64,000 bases of DNA from JABMQB01 sp963677475 (GTDB taxonomy: Bacteria; Bacteroidota; Bacteroidia; Bacteroidales; Prolixibacteraceae), in contig CAXXQD010000022.1 in assembly GCA_963677475.2 (NCBI GenBank), positions 124,001 through 188,000 on the forward strand. The letters run 5' to 3'. The notes below the pieces were generated by a model, which was given only the letters and a program-made list of their open reading frames with translations, made no database searches and was not told where the DNA came from. Both the position numbers and the translations under genes were made by a program. Shown here in pieces: positions 26,705 through 36,828 of the stretch. Within the stretch, counting starts at the first letter, position 1. Every line of letters begins with the position of its first letter.

Positions 26705-26733
26705 AAGCTTCACTTATTAAATTGTAGCTTGAA

Positions 26734-26783
26734 AGAGGACCGTTCCCTATTTTTTGGGTGCATGGAACGGTCCTTTGTTTTTA
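26734..26783 (+). terminator. valS terminator
   Basis: AGGACCGTTCC and GGAACGGTCCT form an 11-bp perfect stem (26736-26774) followed by TTGTTTTT, 30 bases after the valS stop. Confidence 0.85.
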
Positions 26784-26866
26784 TCATTTAGTTTCCCTTA
26801 CTAAGAACTGCTTGTTTGTGGCATGCCTTAAGCAAAGTTAAAGCACCGTTAAAAATTGTTATGGTG

Positions 26867-26897
26867 TTGCGGTATAAACTTTGAAAAGTTATTTTTG
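26867..26897 (+). promoter_or_regulatory. Promoter of the carboxypeptidase-regulatory-like gene
   Basis: TTG (26867-26869), 20 bases, then TATTTTTG (26890-26897), 18 bases before the chosen ATG at 26916. The position supports that start over upstream alternatives. Confidence 0.5.
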
Positions 26898-26915
26898 TTG
26901 TCAGAAATGGTGACC

Positions 26916-27686
26916 ATGAAAGCTTTTAAAACTGTACTAATTATCCTATTTGGAGTATTTTCGTTCCATTCGTTTTCCCAGGAAACCGGAACTGAATATT
27001 TTGATGAGATTGATCCGATGCCCATGCATTTAAATGCCAGATTGGTTAATGTTGTCGATAATGAACCAATTCCTTATGCCCATATTGTTAACCCGAGAAC
27101 ACACGGAGGTACCACTTCTAATGTGAACGGTTTGTTTTCAATGGATATCCTTAATATCGACAGTTTAAAAATTTCTGCACTTGGTTTTTCAGATGAAACA
27201 GTTGGAATTCCTGTAACGCACAAAGAAGACTCTATATTAGTAATTTTCATTAAACCTGTATTGTTTTCGATTGATGAGGTTATTGTTGAAGGAGAAAAAA
27301 AGCAAGTAAATCTTGGAGAGACGTTTGGCAAGCCTACCGATATCAGCCCCGAACTAAGGGGAGACGCATTTAATAAAAAACCACCGGTTTTGGCGGCTTT
27401 GGTGAATCCCATCTCGTATTTTCAATATTATTTAAGCAAAAAAGAAAAAAGGAAAAGGGCAGTAAGGGAAGCAATTGCGCTTGAAAAGCATTGGAAAATG
27501 CATGCGGAGAATTACAACAAGGAAAAAGTAATGATGCTCACCGGGCTAAATGAAGACCGGGCAGATGAGTTTATGCTTTGGTTTAACAGTAAAAATGTGC
27601 TTCCCTATATGTCAAACGAATATGAAGTTAGGGCGACAATTAAAGAGTACTTCGAAATCTACAAACATGAAGGAAGGCTAAAGTAG
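26916..27686 (+). CDS. Secreted protein with CarboxypepD_reg-like domain
   Basis: A 256-residue exported protein. The signal peptide is MKAFKTVLIILFGVFSFHSFSQ. A carboxypeptidase-regulatory-like beta-sandwich follows (about 35-125: LVNVVDNEPIPYAHI, then GTTSNVNGLFSMDI and IDEVIVEGEKK), as seen at the front of TonB-dependent receptors and in stand-alone Bacteroidota envelope proteins. The remainder is helical and basic (KKEKRKRAVREAIALEKHW). The ATG at 26916 gives a clean signal peptide and fits the promoter position. The function is unknown. Confidence 0.75.
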   Translation: MKAFKTVLIILFGVFSFHSFSQETGTEYFDEIDPMPMHLNARLVNVVDNEPIPYAHIVNPRTHGGTTSNVNGLFSMDILNIDSLKISALGFSDETVGIPVTHKEDSILVIFIKPVLFSIDEVIVEGEKKQVNLGETFGKPTDISPELRGDAFNKKPPVLAALVNPISYFQYYLSKKEKRKRAVREAIALEKHWKMHAENYNKEKVMMLTGLNEDRADEFMLWFNSKNVLPYMSNEYEVRATIKEYFEIYKHEGRLK

Positions 27687-27737
27687 ATTTTTGAGCTCCC
27701 AATTCTACGCAGAATATATTTCCGAATTGTTTTGGAA

Positions 27738-28862
27738 TTATTGTTTTGCTGATTTTTGCCCGCCTCTGTAATTTTTCCTATTCCTTTTTTTACGGTTATT
27801 TTTCCCCCTGTTTCGCTTATTATTTGAACTGTTAAATTTAGCGGGCTCGGTTTGGGTTTCTGTAGTAACAAATGCCATTTCCTCTTTTACTTCTGGAGCT
27901 AATTCAATGTCAGGTTTTATCCCTCTTTTATTTTGTTGAATAATTCTTTTTACTTCTGTTGTAGAAAGTTTTATTGGTGCAGTTCCCAATTCTTCGCGTA
28001 AATACCAAACGGTTTTTGCAAGATAGTCTGTTTTGAATGGTTTCAACACTCCTTTCGATGATTCGAGATACAATAATTCTTTTGGAAATTCTTTTCCGGC
28101 TTCTACGTAATTGTCCAGTTCGTAGAGCAGGCAACATTTTAGTTTTCCACATGCGCCTGCCATTTTGCTGGCAGAAGTAGATAATCCCTGTTTTATCAAC
28201 GATTCGGTTGAAATGGATGAAAAATCGGTTCGCCAGCTTGAGCAACATAGTTCCCGCCCGCACGATCCAATTCCACCTATACGTCCCGCCTCCTGGCGTG
28301 CACCAATTTGCTTCATTTCAATTCGAACCTTGAATTCTTTTGCATAAACTTTTATAAGCTCTCGAAAATCAACACGTCCATCCGCGATATAATAGAAAAT
28401 TGCTTTACCTCCATCAGCCCGGTACTCTACATCGCCAATTTTCATTTGCAGGTGTAGTTCTTTTACAATTTCCCTTGCCCGTATCATCGTTGGCTTTTCT
28501 TTTTCCTTGGCAGCTTCCCAGGTTTCTTTGTCCTTGTCGGTTGCAATTCTGTAGATTGTGCTAAGTTGGTAACGATCTTTTTTCTTTATTTTTCTTTCAA
28601 ATTGTTTTTCTGCCAGCCTGCCTGTAAGAGTTATAGTCCCAATGTCATGCCCGGGCGATGTTGCAACCACCACCAGGTCATTTCGTTTTAAGGATAAATT
28701 TTCGGTGTTTTTGTAATATTCTTTTCGTGTTGATTTAAACCGTACTTCAATGATATCAGATATATGTGAAGTATCTGGTAAATCATCTAACCAATCGTAT
28801 GTATCCAGCATTGCTGGCCTGCTTGTGTCTATATTATTTAGTGCGCATCCGTTGCAGCTCAT
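27738..28862 (-). CDS. ricT: RicT-like PSP1 domain protein
   Basis: A 374-residue PSP1-family protein (YaaT/RicT type). An N-terminal CNGC cluster is followed by the PSP1 core (about 35-150, with LVVVATSPGHDIGTITLTG) and the cysteine-rich segment IGGIGSCGRELCC, SKMAGACGKLKCCLLYE, which in RicT ligates iron-sulfur clusters. The C-terminus (about 330-374) is a basic, Asn/Arg-rich tail that could bind RNA. In Bacillus, RicT with RicA and RicF promotes RNase Y-dependent mRNA processing. Here the partners are not nearby. It is divergent from mutS. Confidence 0.85.
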   Translation of the reverse strand: MSCNGCALNNIDTSRPAMLDTYDWLDDLPDTSHISDIIEVRFKSTRKEYYKNTENLSLKRNDLVVVATSPGHDIGTITLTGRLAEKQFERKIKKKDRYQLSTIYRIATDKDKETWEAAKEKEKPTMIRAREIVKELHLQMKIGDVEYRADGGKAIFYYIADGRVDFRELIKVYAKEFKVRIEMKQIGARQEAGRIGGIGSCGRELCCSSWRTDFSSISTESLIKQGLSTSASKMAGACGKLKCCLLYELDNYVEAGKEFPKELLYLESSKGVLKPFKTDYLAKTVWYLREELGTAPIKLSTTEVKRIIQQNKRGIKPDIELAPEVKEEMAFVTTETQTEPAKFNSSNNKRNRGKNNRKKRNRKNYRGGQKSAKQ

Positions 28863-29078
28863 TTCTTTATCTTCTTAGTTCAATTTCACAAAGATTGAAA
28901 AAAAAGACCTAAAATCGTATTTTTAAGGAGTCTAAATTAAAATAAAAGAAATAATCCTTTTGTATTGTTCCCATTTTTGGGAGCTTTGTAATGATTGTAT
29001 TTTAATCAATTGAACCTTGTTGTTGATAAAAAATGAGAATAGAATTCAGGTGTTTTTCTTAAGCAATCCACAAACTCG

Positions 29079-29086
29079 TATCTTTG
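29079..29086 (+). promoter_or_regulatory. Possible mutS -7 element
   Basis: TATCTTTG matches TAnnTTTG and ends nine bases before the mutS ATG, implying a very short or absent 5' leader. A TTTTT tract about 21 bases upstream is only a weak -33 candidate. The remaining divergent gap (28863-29078) shows nothing else I can support. Confidence 0.4.
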
Positions 29087-29095
29087 AGAACTCGT

Positions 29096-31717
29096 ATGGC
29101 AAAGAATGAAAAAAAATATGTGGAAACTCCTTTGATGAAGCAGTATTATGCCATCAAAGCGAAGCATCCGGATGCTGTATTGTTGTTCAGGGTTGGTGAT
29201 TTTTATGAGACTTTTGGTGAAGATGCAATCAAAACCGCTGAGATTGTTGGAATAACCCTGACCCGAAGGGCAAACGGCGCTGCAAGTTATGTAGAGCTTG
29301 CCGGTTTCCCACATCATGCACTTGATACCTATCTTCCGAAATTGGTACGGGCTGGTCAACGTGTTGCCATTTGTGAGCAATTGGAAGATCCAAAACTTAC
29401 AAAAAAAATAGTCAAACGGGGAATTACGGAATTGGTTACCCCGGGAGTTTCCATCAACGACAATATCCTTGATAACCGCGAAAACAACTTTTTGGCATCA
29501 GTGCATTTTGATAAAAATATGGCTGGTGTAGCTTTTCTGGACATTTCGACCGGAGAATTTGTGACTGCCCAGGGTAATTATGAATACATCGATAAATTGC
29601 TCTCCTCTTTTGCTCCAAAAGAAGTATTATACCAACGAGGGAAAAAGCAGGAATTTGAAGAACATTTTGGGTCGTCGTATTACACCTATAACCTTGACGA
29701 TTGGGTATATACCTACGACACTGCTTTTGACAGGATTACCCGGCATTTCGAAGTGAAATCGTTAAAAGGTTTTGGCATTCAAAAACTGACTTTCGGGATT
29801 ATTGCCTCCGGGGCAATCCTTCAATACCTCGATTTTACAGAACACAATAAGGTAAAACATGTAACCAACCTGGCGCGTATTGAAGAAAACCATTATGTAT
29901 GGTTAGATAGGTTTACCATTCGGAACCTGGAGCTTTTTGGCTCAATCCATGAAGGGGCCAAAACACTTTTAGATGTTGTTGACAAAACCATCTCACCAAT
30001 GGGGTCGAGGATGCTAAAGCGTTGGATTGCCTTGCCCTTGAAAGAAATTGAACCAATTGAAAAGAGGCTTGAAACCGTTTCTTTCTTTTTAAAAAACGAG
30101 GAAGCCAAAGAAGAATTGGAAAGCAATATCAAACAAATTGGCGATCTTGAAAGGTTAATCTCGAAAGTAGCGGTTGGAAGGATAAACCCACGGGAAATGG
30201 TTCAGGTAAAAAATGCCTTAAATGCAATAGTTCCTATAAAAGATCTGTGTCAAAACGCTGAAAACGCAACTTTAAAAAGATTTGGTGAACAGCTGAATAC
30301 CTGTGGACTGATCAGGGAGAGAATTGATAAGGAAATGTTGCCCGATCCTCCTGTTAGCCTTGCAAAAGGGAATGTGATACAAAAAGGGGTCGATCAGGAA
30401 TTAGATGACCTGAAAGATATAGCATATAACGGTAAAGATTACCTTCTGCAAATTCAACAAAGGGAAAGCGAAAAAAATGGCATTCCTTCCCTAAAAATAA
30501 GTTTCAACAACGTTTTTGGGTATTATATTGAAGTTCGCAACACGCATAAAGATAAAGTTCCACCTGAGTGGATCAGGAAACAAACCCTGGTTAGTGCAGA
30601 AAGGTATATTACCGAGGAGTTAAAAGAATACGAAACAAAAATCCTTGGGGCTGAAGAGAAAATCCTAACCCTTGAAACTAAAATATATGGTGAACTGGTA
30701 CAATCATTATCTGAATATATTGGTGTAATCCAGTTAAATGCAAATATCCTTGCCCAATTAGACTGTTTGTTGTCGTTTGCGACATGTGCAAGTGCGAATA
30801 ATTATAATCGGCCAGTGGTGAACGATTCCCTGGCAATATCTATTAAAAATGGGCGCCATCCGGTGATTGAAAAGCAACTTCCAATTGGCGAATCGTATAT
30901 TGCTAACGATGTTTTACTCGATCAGGACAATCAGCAAATTATTATTATCACAGGTCCTAATATGGCTGGTAAGTCGGCTTTGCTAAGGCAAACTGCTTTG
31001 ATTGTTTTGATGGCACAAATTGGAAGTTATGTGCCTGCAGATGTCGCTGAGATTGGACTGGTGGATAAAATTTTCACCAGGGTAGGGGCATCCGATAATA
31101 TTTCATTGGGTGAATCCACATTTATGGTGGAGATGAATGAAGCCGCAAGTATTTTAAATAATGTCTCGGATAGAAGTTTGATCCTACTGGACGAGCTTGG
31201 TCGGGGCACATCTACCTACGATGGGATCTCCATTGCGTGGTCGATTGTGGAATATTTGCATGAACACCCAAAAGCCAAAGCAAAAACGTTATTTGCTACC
31301 CATTATCACGAACTCAATGAAATGGAAAATTCGTTTGGGAGGGTGAAAAACTACAATGTTACCATAAAAGAACTGGGTAAAAAGGTAATTTTTTTAAGGA
31401 AATTGGTTCGTGGAGGGAGTAATCATAGTTTTGGTATCCATGTGGCAGGAATGGCGGGAATGCCAAAGTCTGTGGTTAAGCGAGCCGGGCAAATATTGAA
31501 AAAACTGGAAGATAACAGCAGTAAAGACAACCTTTCTAAACCCCTGGAAGACATTGGGGATAAGCGCGAAGGAATGCAACTTAGCTTTTTTCAATTGGAC
31601 GACCCGGTGTTGAAACAAATCAGGGATGAAATTGCATATTTGGATATAAATAACCTTACCCCAATTGAAGCATTGAATAAATTGAACGATATTAAGAAGC
31701 TTACTGGATTGAAATAA
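29096..31717 (+). CDS. mutS: DNA mismatch repair protein MutS
   Basis: An 873-residue MutS. The mismatch-reading motif F-Y-E is at 36-38 (FRVGDFYETFGEDA), followed by connector, lever and clamp regions and the ATPase: Walker A GPNMAGKSALLRQ (620 onward), the ST motif near SLGESTFMVEM, Walker B LILLDELGRGTST (about 695) and the ATHYHELNEM segment. It binds base mismatches and, with MutL, directs repair. The ATG at 29096 is preferred to an upstream TTG. The two following tRNA genes have their own promoter. Confidence 0.97.
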   Translation: MAKNEKKYVETPLMKQYYAIKAKHPDAVLLFRVGDFYETFGEDAIKTAEIVGITLTRRANGAASYVELAGFPHHALDTYLPKLVRAGQRVAICEQLEDPKLTKKIVKRGITELVTPGVSINDNILDNRENNFLASVHFDKNMAGVAFLDISTGEFVTAQGNYEYIDKLLSSFAPKEVLYQRGKKQEFEEHFGSSYYTYNLDDWVYTYDTAFDRITRHFEVKSLKGFGIQKLTFGIIASGAILQYLDFTEHNKVKHVTNLARIEENHYVWLDRFTIRNLELFGSIHEGAKTLLDVVDKTISPMGSRMLKRWIALPLKEIEPIEKRLETVSFFLKNEEAKEELESNIKQIGDLERLISKVAVGRINPREMVQVKNALNAIVPIKDLCQNAENATLKRFGEQLNTCGLIRERIDKEMLPDPPVSLAKGNVIQKGVDQELDDLKDIAYNGKDYLLQIQQRESEKNGIPSLKISFNNVFGYYIEVRNTHKDKVPPEWIRKQTLVSAERYITEELKEYETKILGAEEKILTLETKIYGELVQSLSEYIGVIQLNANILAQLDCLLSFATCASANNYNRPVVNDSLAISIKNGRHPVIEKQLPIGESYIANDVLLDQDNQQIIIITGPNMAGKSALLRQTALIVLMAQIGSYVPADVAEIGLVDKIFTRVGASDNISLGESTFMVEMNEAASILNNVSDRSLILLDELGRGTSTYDGISIAWSIVEYLHEHPKAKAKTLFATHYHELNEMENSFGRVKNYNVTIKELGKKVIFLRKLVRGGSNHSFGIHVAGMAGMPKSVVKRAGQILKKLEDNSSKDNLSKPLEDIGDKREGMQLSFFQLDDPVLKQIRDEIAYLDINNLTPIEALNKLNDIKKLTGLK

Positions 31718-31740
31718 TCGCATCTTAAATCACATTTTCT

Positions 31741-31771
31741 TTTGGAGAAAACGAAATTTGATTTATATTTG
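31741..31771 (+). promoter_or_regulatory. Promoter for tRNA-Gly/tRNA-Leu
   Basis: TTTG (31741-31744), 19 bases, then TATATTTG (31764-31771), an exact consensus. It starts 24 bases after the mutS stop and lies about 70 bases before tRNA-Gly. Confidence 0.82.
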
Positions 31772-31840
31772 CAACGCGAAAATAAAAACGTTCTGCACAT
31801 TAATTATCAAAGCCGATAAGGCTTATACCAAATAATAAAA

Positions 31841-31913
<73 letters not shown>

Positions 31914-31929
31914 CTTTTTTTTTAAGGAC

Positions 31930-32014
31930 GCCCGGATGGTGGAATTGGTAGACACGCTGGACTTAAAATCCAGTGGCCATTGTGGCTGTGCGGGTTCAAG
32001 TCCCGCTCCGGGTA
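31930..32014 (+). tRNA. tRNA-Leu (anticodon TAA)
   Basis: An 85-nt class II tRNA. Acceptor GCCCGGA pairs with TCCGGGT, the anticodon loop is CTTAAAA (TAA), the variable arm is TGGCCATTGTGGCTGT and the T arm GCGGG-TTCAAGT-CCCGC. It follows tRNA-Gly after 16 bases, so the two share a transcript. Confidence 0.96.
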
Positions 32015-32101
32015 CTTAAAAGAATCACAAAAATTTATTCTTGCCCCAATGTCAACATCAAATTATCATGTTTATGTAATTGAGAGTTTGAAAACTGGTA
32101 T

Positions 32102-34525
32102 TTATTTATAGGATTCAATTAACCAATTTACTTTGCCCTCAAAAGGATCCTCGGTCAATTTAAATCCATCTCCGGTTTTTGTTACCGATATAGGGTGCAG
32201 TTGATTATCAGAAGGGAGGCAGATTTTGCCTTTTGCTGCATTTGAACCATCTGAATATACTTTCAATTCCAGTTCTGACCAATCCATATCATCAGTTGTT
32301 TGGGCTAGCTTAATATGAGGTATAATTGTACCTTCGCGAACGAGCAATATTATTGGGATTTGCCCGGCTTCGATATGATGCCAGCCTCCGGAGTAAACTT
32401 CTCCGCTTTGGTAATCAATCCATTTGCCTTTGGGCAGATAGACATCGCGATCAAAGGTATTTGTTTCGAAAAGTGGCGCTACCAGCAAATCAGATCCAAA
32501 TAAATATTCATTATCAATCAACCATGAACCCGGATCATCGGGAAACTCAACAAAGAGCGCTCGCATCATAGGCAAGCCATTTTCGCTGGAGTGTTTTGCC
32601 TGCGCATAGATATAAGGCATTAATTTATACTTTAGTTCAGTTGACAAGCGAAATGCATTATTGAAACCTTCGCCATATTCCCAGGGTTCTTTTGGCGGGG
32701 CACCATGGGTCCGTGAATGCGAAGTGAGCATCCCGAAAGGTAACCATCTGCGGTAAATTTCTTCCGGGGTTTTTAAAACAAACCCTCCAATATCGTGGCT
32801 CCAAAAAGTGAAGCCCGAAAGCCCGATTGAGAGTCCTGCCCTCAAAGTAGCTGCCATAGCAGTATTGGTATTGGCTGCATCGCCACCCCAATGAACCGGG
32901 TAACGCTGGCTGCCAGCCCATGTTGAGCGTGCCCAAATAATGTTTTCCCCGGTAATTTCCTTTGTAATTTCAGCAACCGCTTTGTTGTACCTAAGTGGGT
33001 ACAAGTTGTGTTCATAAAATCCGGTTTTGCCTGAAGCATAAATGCCATTCGCAGGTGCAGCTTCACCAAAATCTACCTTTATGGCACCAACTCCAAGTTT
33101 CAACAAACCCGCAATTTTATTTTGGTACCAATCTACTGTATTCGGGTTTGAAAAGTCAAGTACAGCATCTTCATACGGAAGGTTGCCCTTGTTATTTTTT
33201 ACAAATAGCCCCTTTTCAATAATTTCATCGAACAGTTTGTTTTTGGGGACAAAATAAGGAAGTTGCCAAAGGCACACCCTGAAGCCCTGGTCTTTTAAAT
33301 CGCTAATCATTTTTCCTGGATCAGAAAAACGTGATTCGGAGAATTTATAGTCGCAACGCCAGTCGGTTTCGAACCAACCTGTATCGAAATGGATTACATT
33401 ACTAGGTATTTTATTTTTGCGCAAGTTGAATGCAACCTTTCGGCCATCTTCTTCCGAAAAATAGGTAATTCGACTCATCCAAAGCCCAAACGACCATAGT
33501 GGGGGCATTTGTGCTTTCCCGGTAAGATCGGTATAAGCGTTTAATATTTCTTTGGGATTCCCCAGAAATACAAATAAATCGAGTGTTTCATCACCAATCA
33601 TCAATGAATTGATGGACGTCATATACTTTCCAAAATCACAGGTAATTGGTGTTGAGGTGTGCATAAAAAGCCCATAGCCCCGACTGCTCATAAAAAAAGG
33701 GATGGGTTTATAGGATGTTTCATTTTGGACACCATTGGCATCATCGGTCCACAGGACAACTTTTTGTCCGCGTTTGTTCAAATTTGTGAATGATTCGCCA
33801 CAACCAAATATTTTTTCATCGGGCGAAAGGGTAAAAACAGCATTAACACTTCTTGAATAATCGGATGAACGGCGCACAAAAGACAGAGGTGTGACTGGTG
33901 TGAATGTGCTCCGGTTATTGTCTGAATCATGCACGGTTTGAGTCAATAGTTTTCCCGTTGCATCGTAAAATTCAATGTGGAATGGATATGTGCGAATAAC
34001 AACTGAACCTGAATTGTTTGTGTATTTATAGGCGCCTTCCAGTTTGGTATAGTTCCATGAACCATCTTTTGGGGCAAGTTTGTTCACCAACATTAAAGAA
34101 GGTTCATCGCTTTGCAAATCGAATCCGGTATTCATCCTTATCCGAATAGTGTTTGGCGACGAAAAATCAAGGGAAAAGGGCAATTCAGGATGAACTTCGT
34201 ATTCATTGCCCGGGAACTCATTTCCTTCTGATGGAGCCAGCCTGCCCAGCATATTATTAAATGCCTGTCGTGTTTTATAAATATGCCTGTGCCATTTTAC
34301 AACTCCTTTCCCGGTTAAGGGATCAAAAGAAACCAGGCTATCTGCAAGGAAATATGTATTGGTGAAATTTCTAAAATCTTTACTAATATCGATTGGTTCG
34401 TTTAGCAATGTTCTTGATTCAATTCCTGTTGCTATTGGCAACTGTGCTTTTGCAGAAATAAAGCACAATGCAAAGACCGGGACACTTAAAAGAAGTTTTA
34501 AAGACCGTGGTTTAGCTGATTTCAT
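32102..34525 (-). CDS. GH31 alpha-xylosidase/alpha-glucosidase, secreted
   Basis: An 807-residue family 31 glycoside hydrolase with a signal peptide (about 1-28, ending ISAKA). N-terminal beta-sandwich region (about 60-330), then the (beta/alpha)8 barrel. The nucleophile is D485 in IKVDFGEAAP and the acid/base is D549 in HWGGDAANT. KVDFGE resembles the KTDFGE of YicI-type alpha-xylosidases. C-terminal beta domains follow. It is probably periplasmic and removes alpha-linked xylose or glucose from oligosaccharide ends. The GH3 gene 54 bases upstream on the same strand makes a two-gene operon suggestive of xyloglucan or similar glucan trimming. No SusC/SusD pair is in the window. Confidence 0.92.
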   Translation of the reverse strand: MKSAKPRSLKLLLSVPVFALCFISAKAQLPIATGIESRTLLNEPIDISKDFRNFTNTYFLADSLVSFDPLTGKGVVKWHRHIYKTRQAFNNMLGRLAPSEGNEFPGNEYEVHPELPFSLDFSSPNTIRIRMNTGFDLQSDEPSLMLVNKLAPKDGSWNYTKLEGAYKYTNNSGSVVIRTYPFHIEFYDATGKLLTQTVHDSDNNRSTFTPVTPLSFVRRSSDYSRSVNAVFTLSPDEKIFGCGESFTNLNKRGQKVVLWTDDANGVQNETSYKPIPFFMSSRGYGLFMHTSTPITCDFGKYMTSINSLMIGDETLDLFVFLGNPKEILNAYTDLTGKAQMPPLWSFGLWMSRITYFSEEDGRKVAFNLRKNKIPSNVIHFDTGWFETDWRCDYKFSESRFSDPGKMISDLKDQGFRVCLWQLPYFVPKNKLFDEIIEKGLFVKNNKGNLPYEDAVLDFSNPNTVDWYQNKIAGLLKLGVGAIKVDFGEAAPANGIYASGKTGFYEHNLYPLRYNKAVAEITKEITGENIIWARSTWAGSQRYPVHWGGDAANTNTAMAATLRAGLSIGLSGFTFWSHDIGGFVLKTPEEIYRRWLPFGMLTSHSRTHGAPPKEPWEYGEGFNNAFRLSTELKYKLMPYIYAQAKHSSENGLPMMRALFVEFPDDPGSWLIDNEYLFGSDLLVAPLFETNTFDRDVYLPKGKWIDYQSGEVYSGGWHHIEAGQIPIILLVREGTIIPHIKLAQTTDDMDWSELELKVYSDGSNAAKGKICLPSDNQLHPISVTKTGDGFKLTEDPFEGKVNWLIESYK

Positions 34526-34579
34526 TTGAAGTATGTCTGTTCGTTTATATGTTATAGCCCGAAATAATTAAAACCCCTA

Positions 34580-36757
34580 TTAGTCGGTAACTTTAACTTC
34601 TGTTTTTAAGCGGATATCGCCCGCAGAAACGCCTGTAAGCAATTCAAATTTGCCGGGTTCAACCACAAAACCCTTTGAATTTTCGTCGTAAAAACCGAGT
34701 AGGTCAATTTTGATTTCCAAAATAACTTCTTGTTGGTTTCCTTTTTTAAGAAATACTTTTTTAAAGGCTTTTAATTCTTTGACTGGTCGCAATACTGAGC
34801 ATTCAGGATCGGAAACATACAATTGGACAACTTCTGCACCGTCAAATCCTCCGGTATTTTTTAATTGAAGTTGTACCTTAATAATTTCATCCTTCGAATA
34901 TTCCTTTTTATCGGTTTTCAATTCGGAGAGTTCAAAGGAAGAATACGATAATCCATGCCCAAATGAATAAAGTGGCTTTATATTTTTCGTGTCGTACCAG
35001 CGATATCCAACTAAAATATCTTCTTCATAATTTAATTCAAGGTTTTCACCGGGGTAGTTACCCAACATTTGTTCGGGACTATCGGTTATGGAAACAGGAA
35101 TGGTAAAGGGCATTTTCCCGGATGGGTTTACTGTGCCCAGCAATACATCAGTAAGGGCATTTCCGCCCTCGGAACCATTATACCAAGCCCAAACAAGTGC
35201 CGGGATTTCGTCATTTATTCGGCTTAGGTTCAACGGCGAGCCGGCAGTGAATAAGACGATGGTATTGGGATTTACTTTGTTAACTTCCAAAATTAATTTT
35301 TCCTGTCCATAGGGCAATTCCATATCCGGTTTATCAAAACTCTCGGTGTCGTAATCATGGTTTATTCCGGCAAAGATTATTGCCACATCTGTTTTGCGGG
35401 CAAGGGCTACCGCTTCCTTTAAGAGTTTCTGTTGCTGCGCCTTATCTTCTTTCAGGATTAATCCTGAACCATAATCCATTTTTGACAGTTTTTCGTATCC
35501 CTTGGCAACCTTAATTTCAATACTTTTCCCCAATCTGTTTTGTAAGCCAGCCAAAGGGGTAACTTCATATTTTGCCTTCAGTCCGGAGCTGTTTCCCCCG
35601 GCTGCATGTTTGCGGGTGGCATTATCCCCAATAACAGCAATGGATTTTATTTTTTCTTTATTAATTGGCAGAACCTGTTGGTCATTTTTAAGCAATACGA
35701 TCGATTCTTTTGCAGTGTTGTATGCTGCTTGTGAGTGCTCGGTACCAGTAAAGGCACCTTTTTCACGATCATCGTCAAGAGCTTTGATATTATGCATTAC
35801 CCAAAGTATGTGGCGGACTTTATCATTGATAACTTTTTCACTGACTTCCCCGCTTTCAACTGCCGCTAAAAGCTTATCGGCAAAATAATAACGATTGTAT
35901 GTGCTATCGGTACCCATTTCAAGGTCAAGCCCGGCATTGGCAGCTTCAACTGTTGTATGTACAGCCGCCCAATCGGACAATATAATGCCTTTGAAGCCCG
36001 CTTCCTCACGCAAAAGAGTGTTCATTAGATAGGGATTTTCGCAACACCATGTTCCACGAAACTTATTATAAGCGCCCATAACCGAGTATGCATTTCCTTC
36101 TTTAATGGCAGCCAGAAAACCGGGCAGATATATTTCACGCAGTGCCCGTTCGCTCATCTCAACATTTACGGTGCCACGATCAATTTCCTGGTTGTTGGCA
36201 ATGTAGTGTTTAATGCATGCAGCCACGTCTTTTGATTGAATCCCCTGGATGTATGGAACGCACATTTGCGAAATCAGGTATGGATCTTCGCCCATGTACT
36301 CAAAATTACGGCCGTTTAAAGGTGTTCGAAGTACGTTAAATCCGGGGCCTAGCAAAATATCTTTACCCCGCCAGCGGGCTTCCTCTCCAAGTGCCTGCCC
36401 TCCCAGGTATGCTAATTCAGGATTCCAGGTTGCAGCAAGGGCTGTTCCGGTTGGGAAATAGGTGCATGAATCATTGGTCCAGCCCGCGGCAGACCACGAG
36501 TCCCGACTGATTTCTTCACGAACCCCATGTGGACCATCTGATAAGTGAAGTTCAGGGATTCCTAGTCTTTCAACTCCGGCACTGGTAAATTTAGAGTTGC
36601 CATGCAGCATCCCTATTTTTTCATTAAGGCTCATCTGACTAATCAGGCTTTCAATTCTTTGATCGTCCGGATTGGATTTGTCTTTTTCTGTATTATCGTT
36701 TGTATTGCATGAAATAATGCTAAGGATGATAAATGCATAAAAAATTGCTTTTCCCAT
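34580..36757 (-). CDS. GH3 beta-glucosidase-like lipoprotein
   Basis: A 725-residue family 3 glycoside hydrolase with a lipoprotein signal (SIISC, Cys17). Barrel with KHYIANNQE and the nucleophile D262 in GIILSDWAAVHT, then the (alpha/beta)6 sandwich (IAVIGDNATRKHAAGGNSSG, LFTAGSPLNL) and a fibronectin III-like C-terminus (about 620-715). Family members release beta-linked glucose or xylose from oligosaccharides. The likely site is the periplasm or outer membrane. It is the first gene of the GH3-GH31 pair. The 287 bp upstream contain the perfect inverted repeat CTTATCAC/GTGATAAG. Confidence 0.92.
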   Translation of the reverse strand: MGKAIFYAFIILSIISCNTNDNTEKDKSNPDDQRIESLISQMSLNEKIGMLHGNSKFTSAGVERLGIPELHLSDGPHGVREEISRDSWSAAGWTNDSCTYFPTGTALAATWNPELAYLGGQALGEEARWRGKDILLGPGFNVLRTPLNGRNFEYMGEDPYLISQMCVPYIQGIQSKDVAACIKHYIANNQEIDRGTVNVEMSERALREIYLPGFLAAIKEGNAYSVMGAYNKFRGTWCCENPYLMNTLLREEAGFKGIILSDWAAVHTTVEAANAGLDLEMGTDSTYNRYYFADKLLAAVESGEVSEKVINDKVRHILWVMHNIKALDDDREKGAFTGTEHSQAAYNTAKESIVLLKNDQQVLPINKEKIKSIAVIGDNATRKHAAGGNSSGLKAKYEVTPLAGLQNRLGKSIEIKVAKGYEKLSKMDYGSGLILKEDKAQQQKLLKEAVALARKTDVAIIFAGINHDYDTESFDKPDMELPYGQEKLILEVNKVNPNTIVLFTAGSPLNLSRINDEIPALVWAWYNGSEGGNALTDVLLGTVNPSGKMPFTIPVSITDSPEQMLGNYPGENLELNYEEDILVGYRWYDTKNIKPLYSFGHGLSYSSFELSELKTDKKEYSKDEIIKVQLQLKNTGGFDGAEVVQLYVSDPECSVLRPVKELKAFKKVFLKKGNQQEVILEIKIDLLGFYDENSKGFVVEPGKFELLTGVSAGDIRLKTEVKVTD

Positions 36758-36828
36758 TTTTAAACTGTTTGAAATAGTTCGTATTCGTTAATTTGATATT
36801 TTTTGAATTTTAAAATTAGACAATAAAT

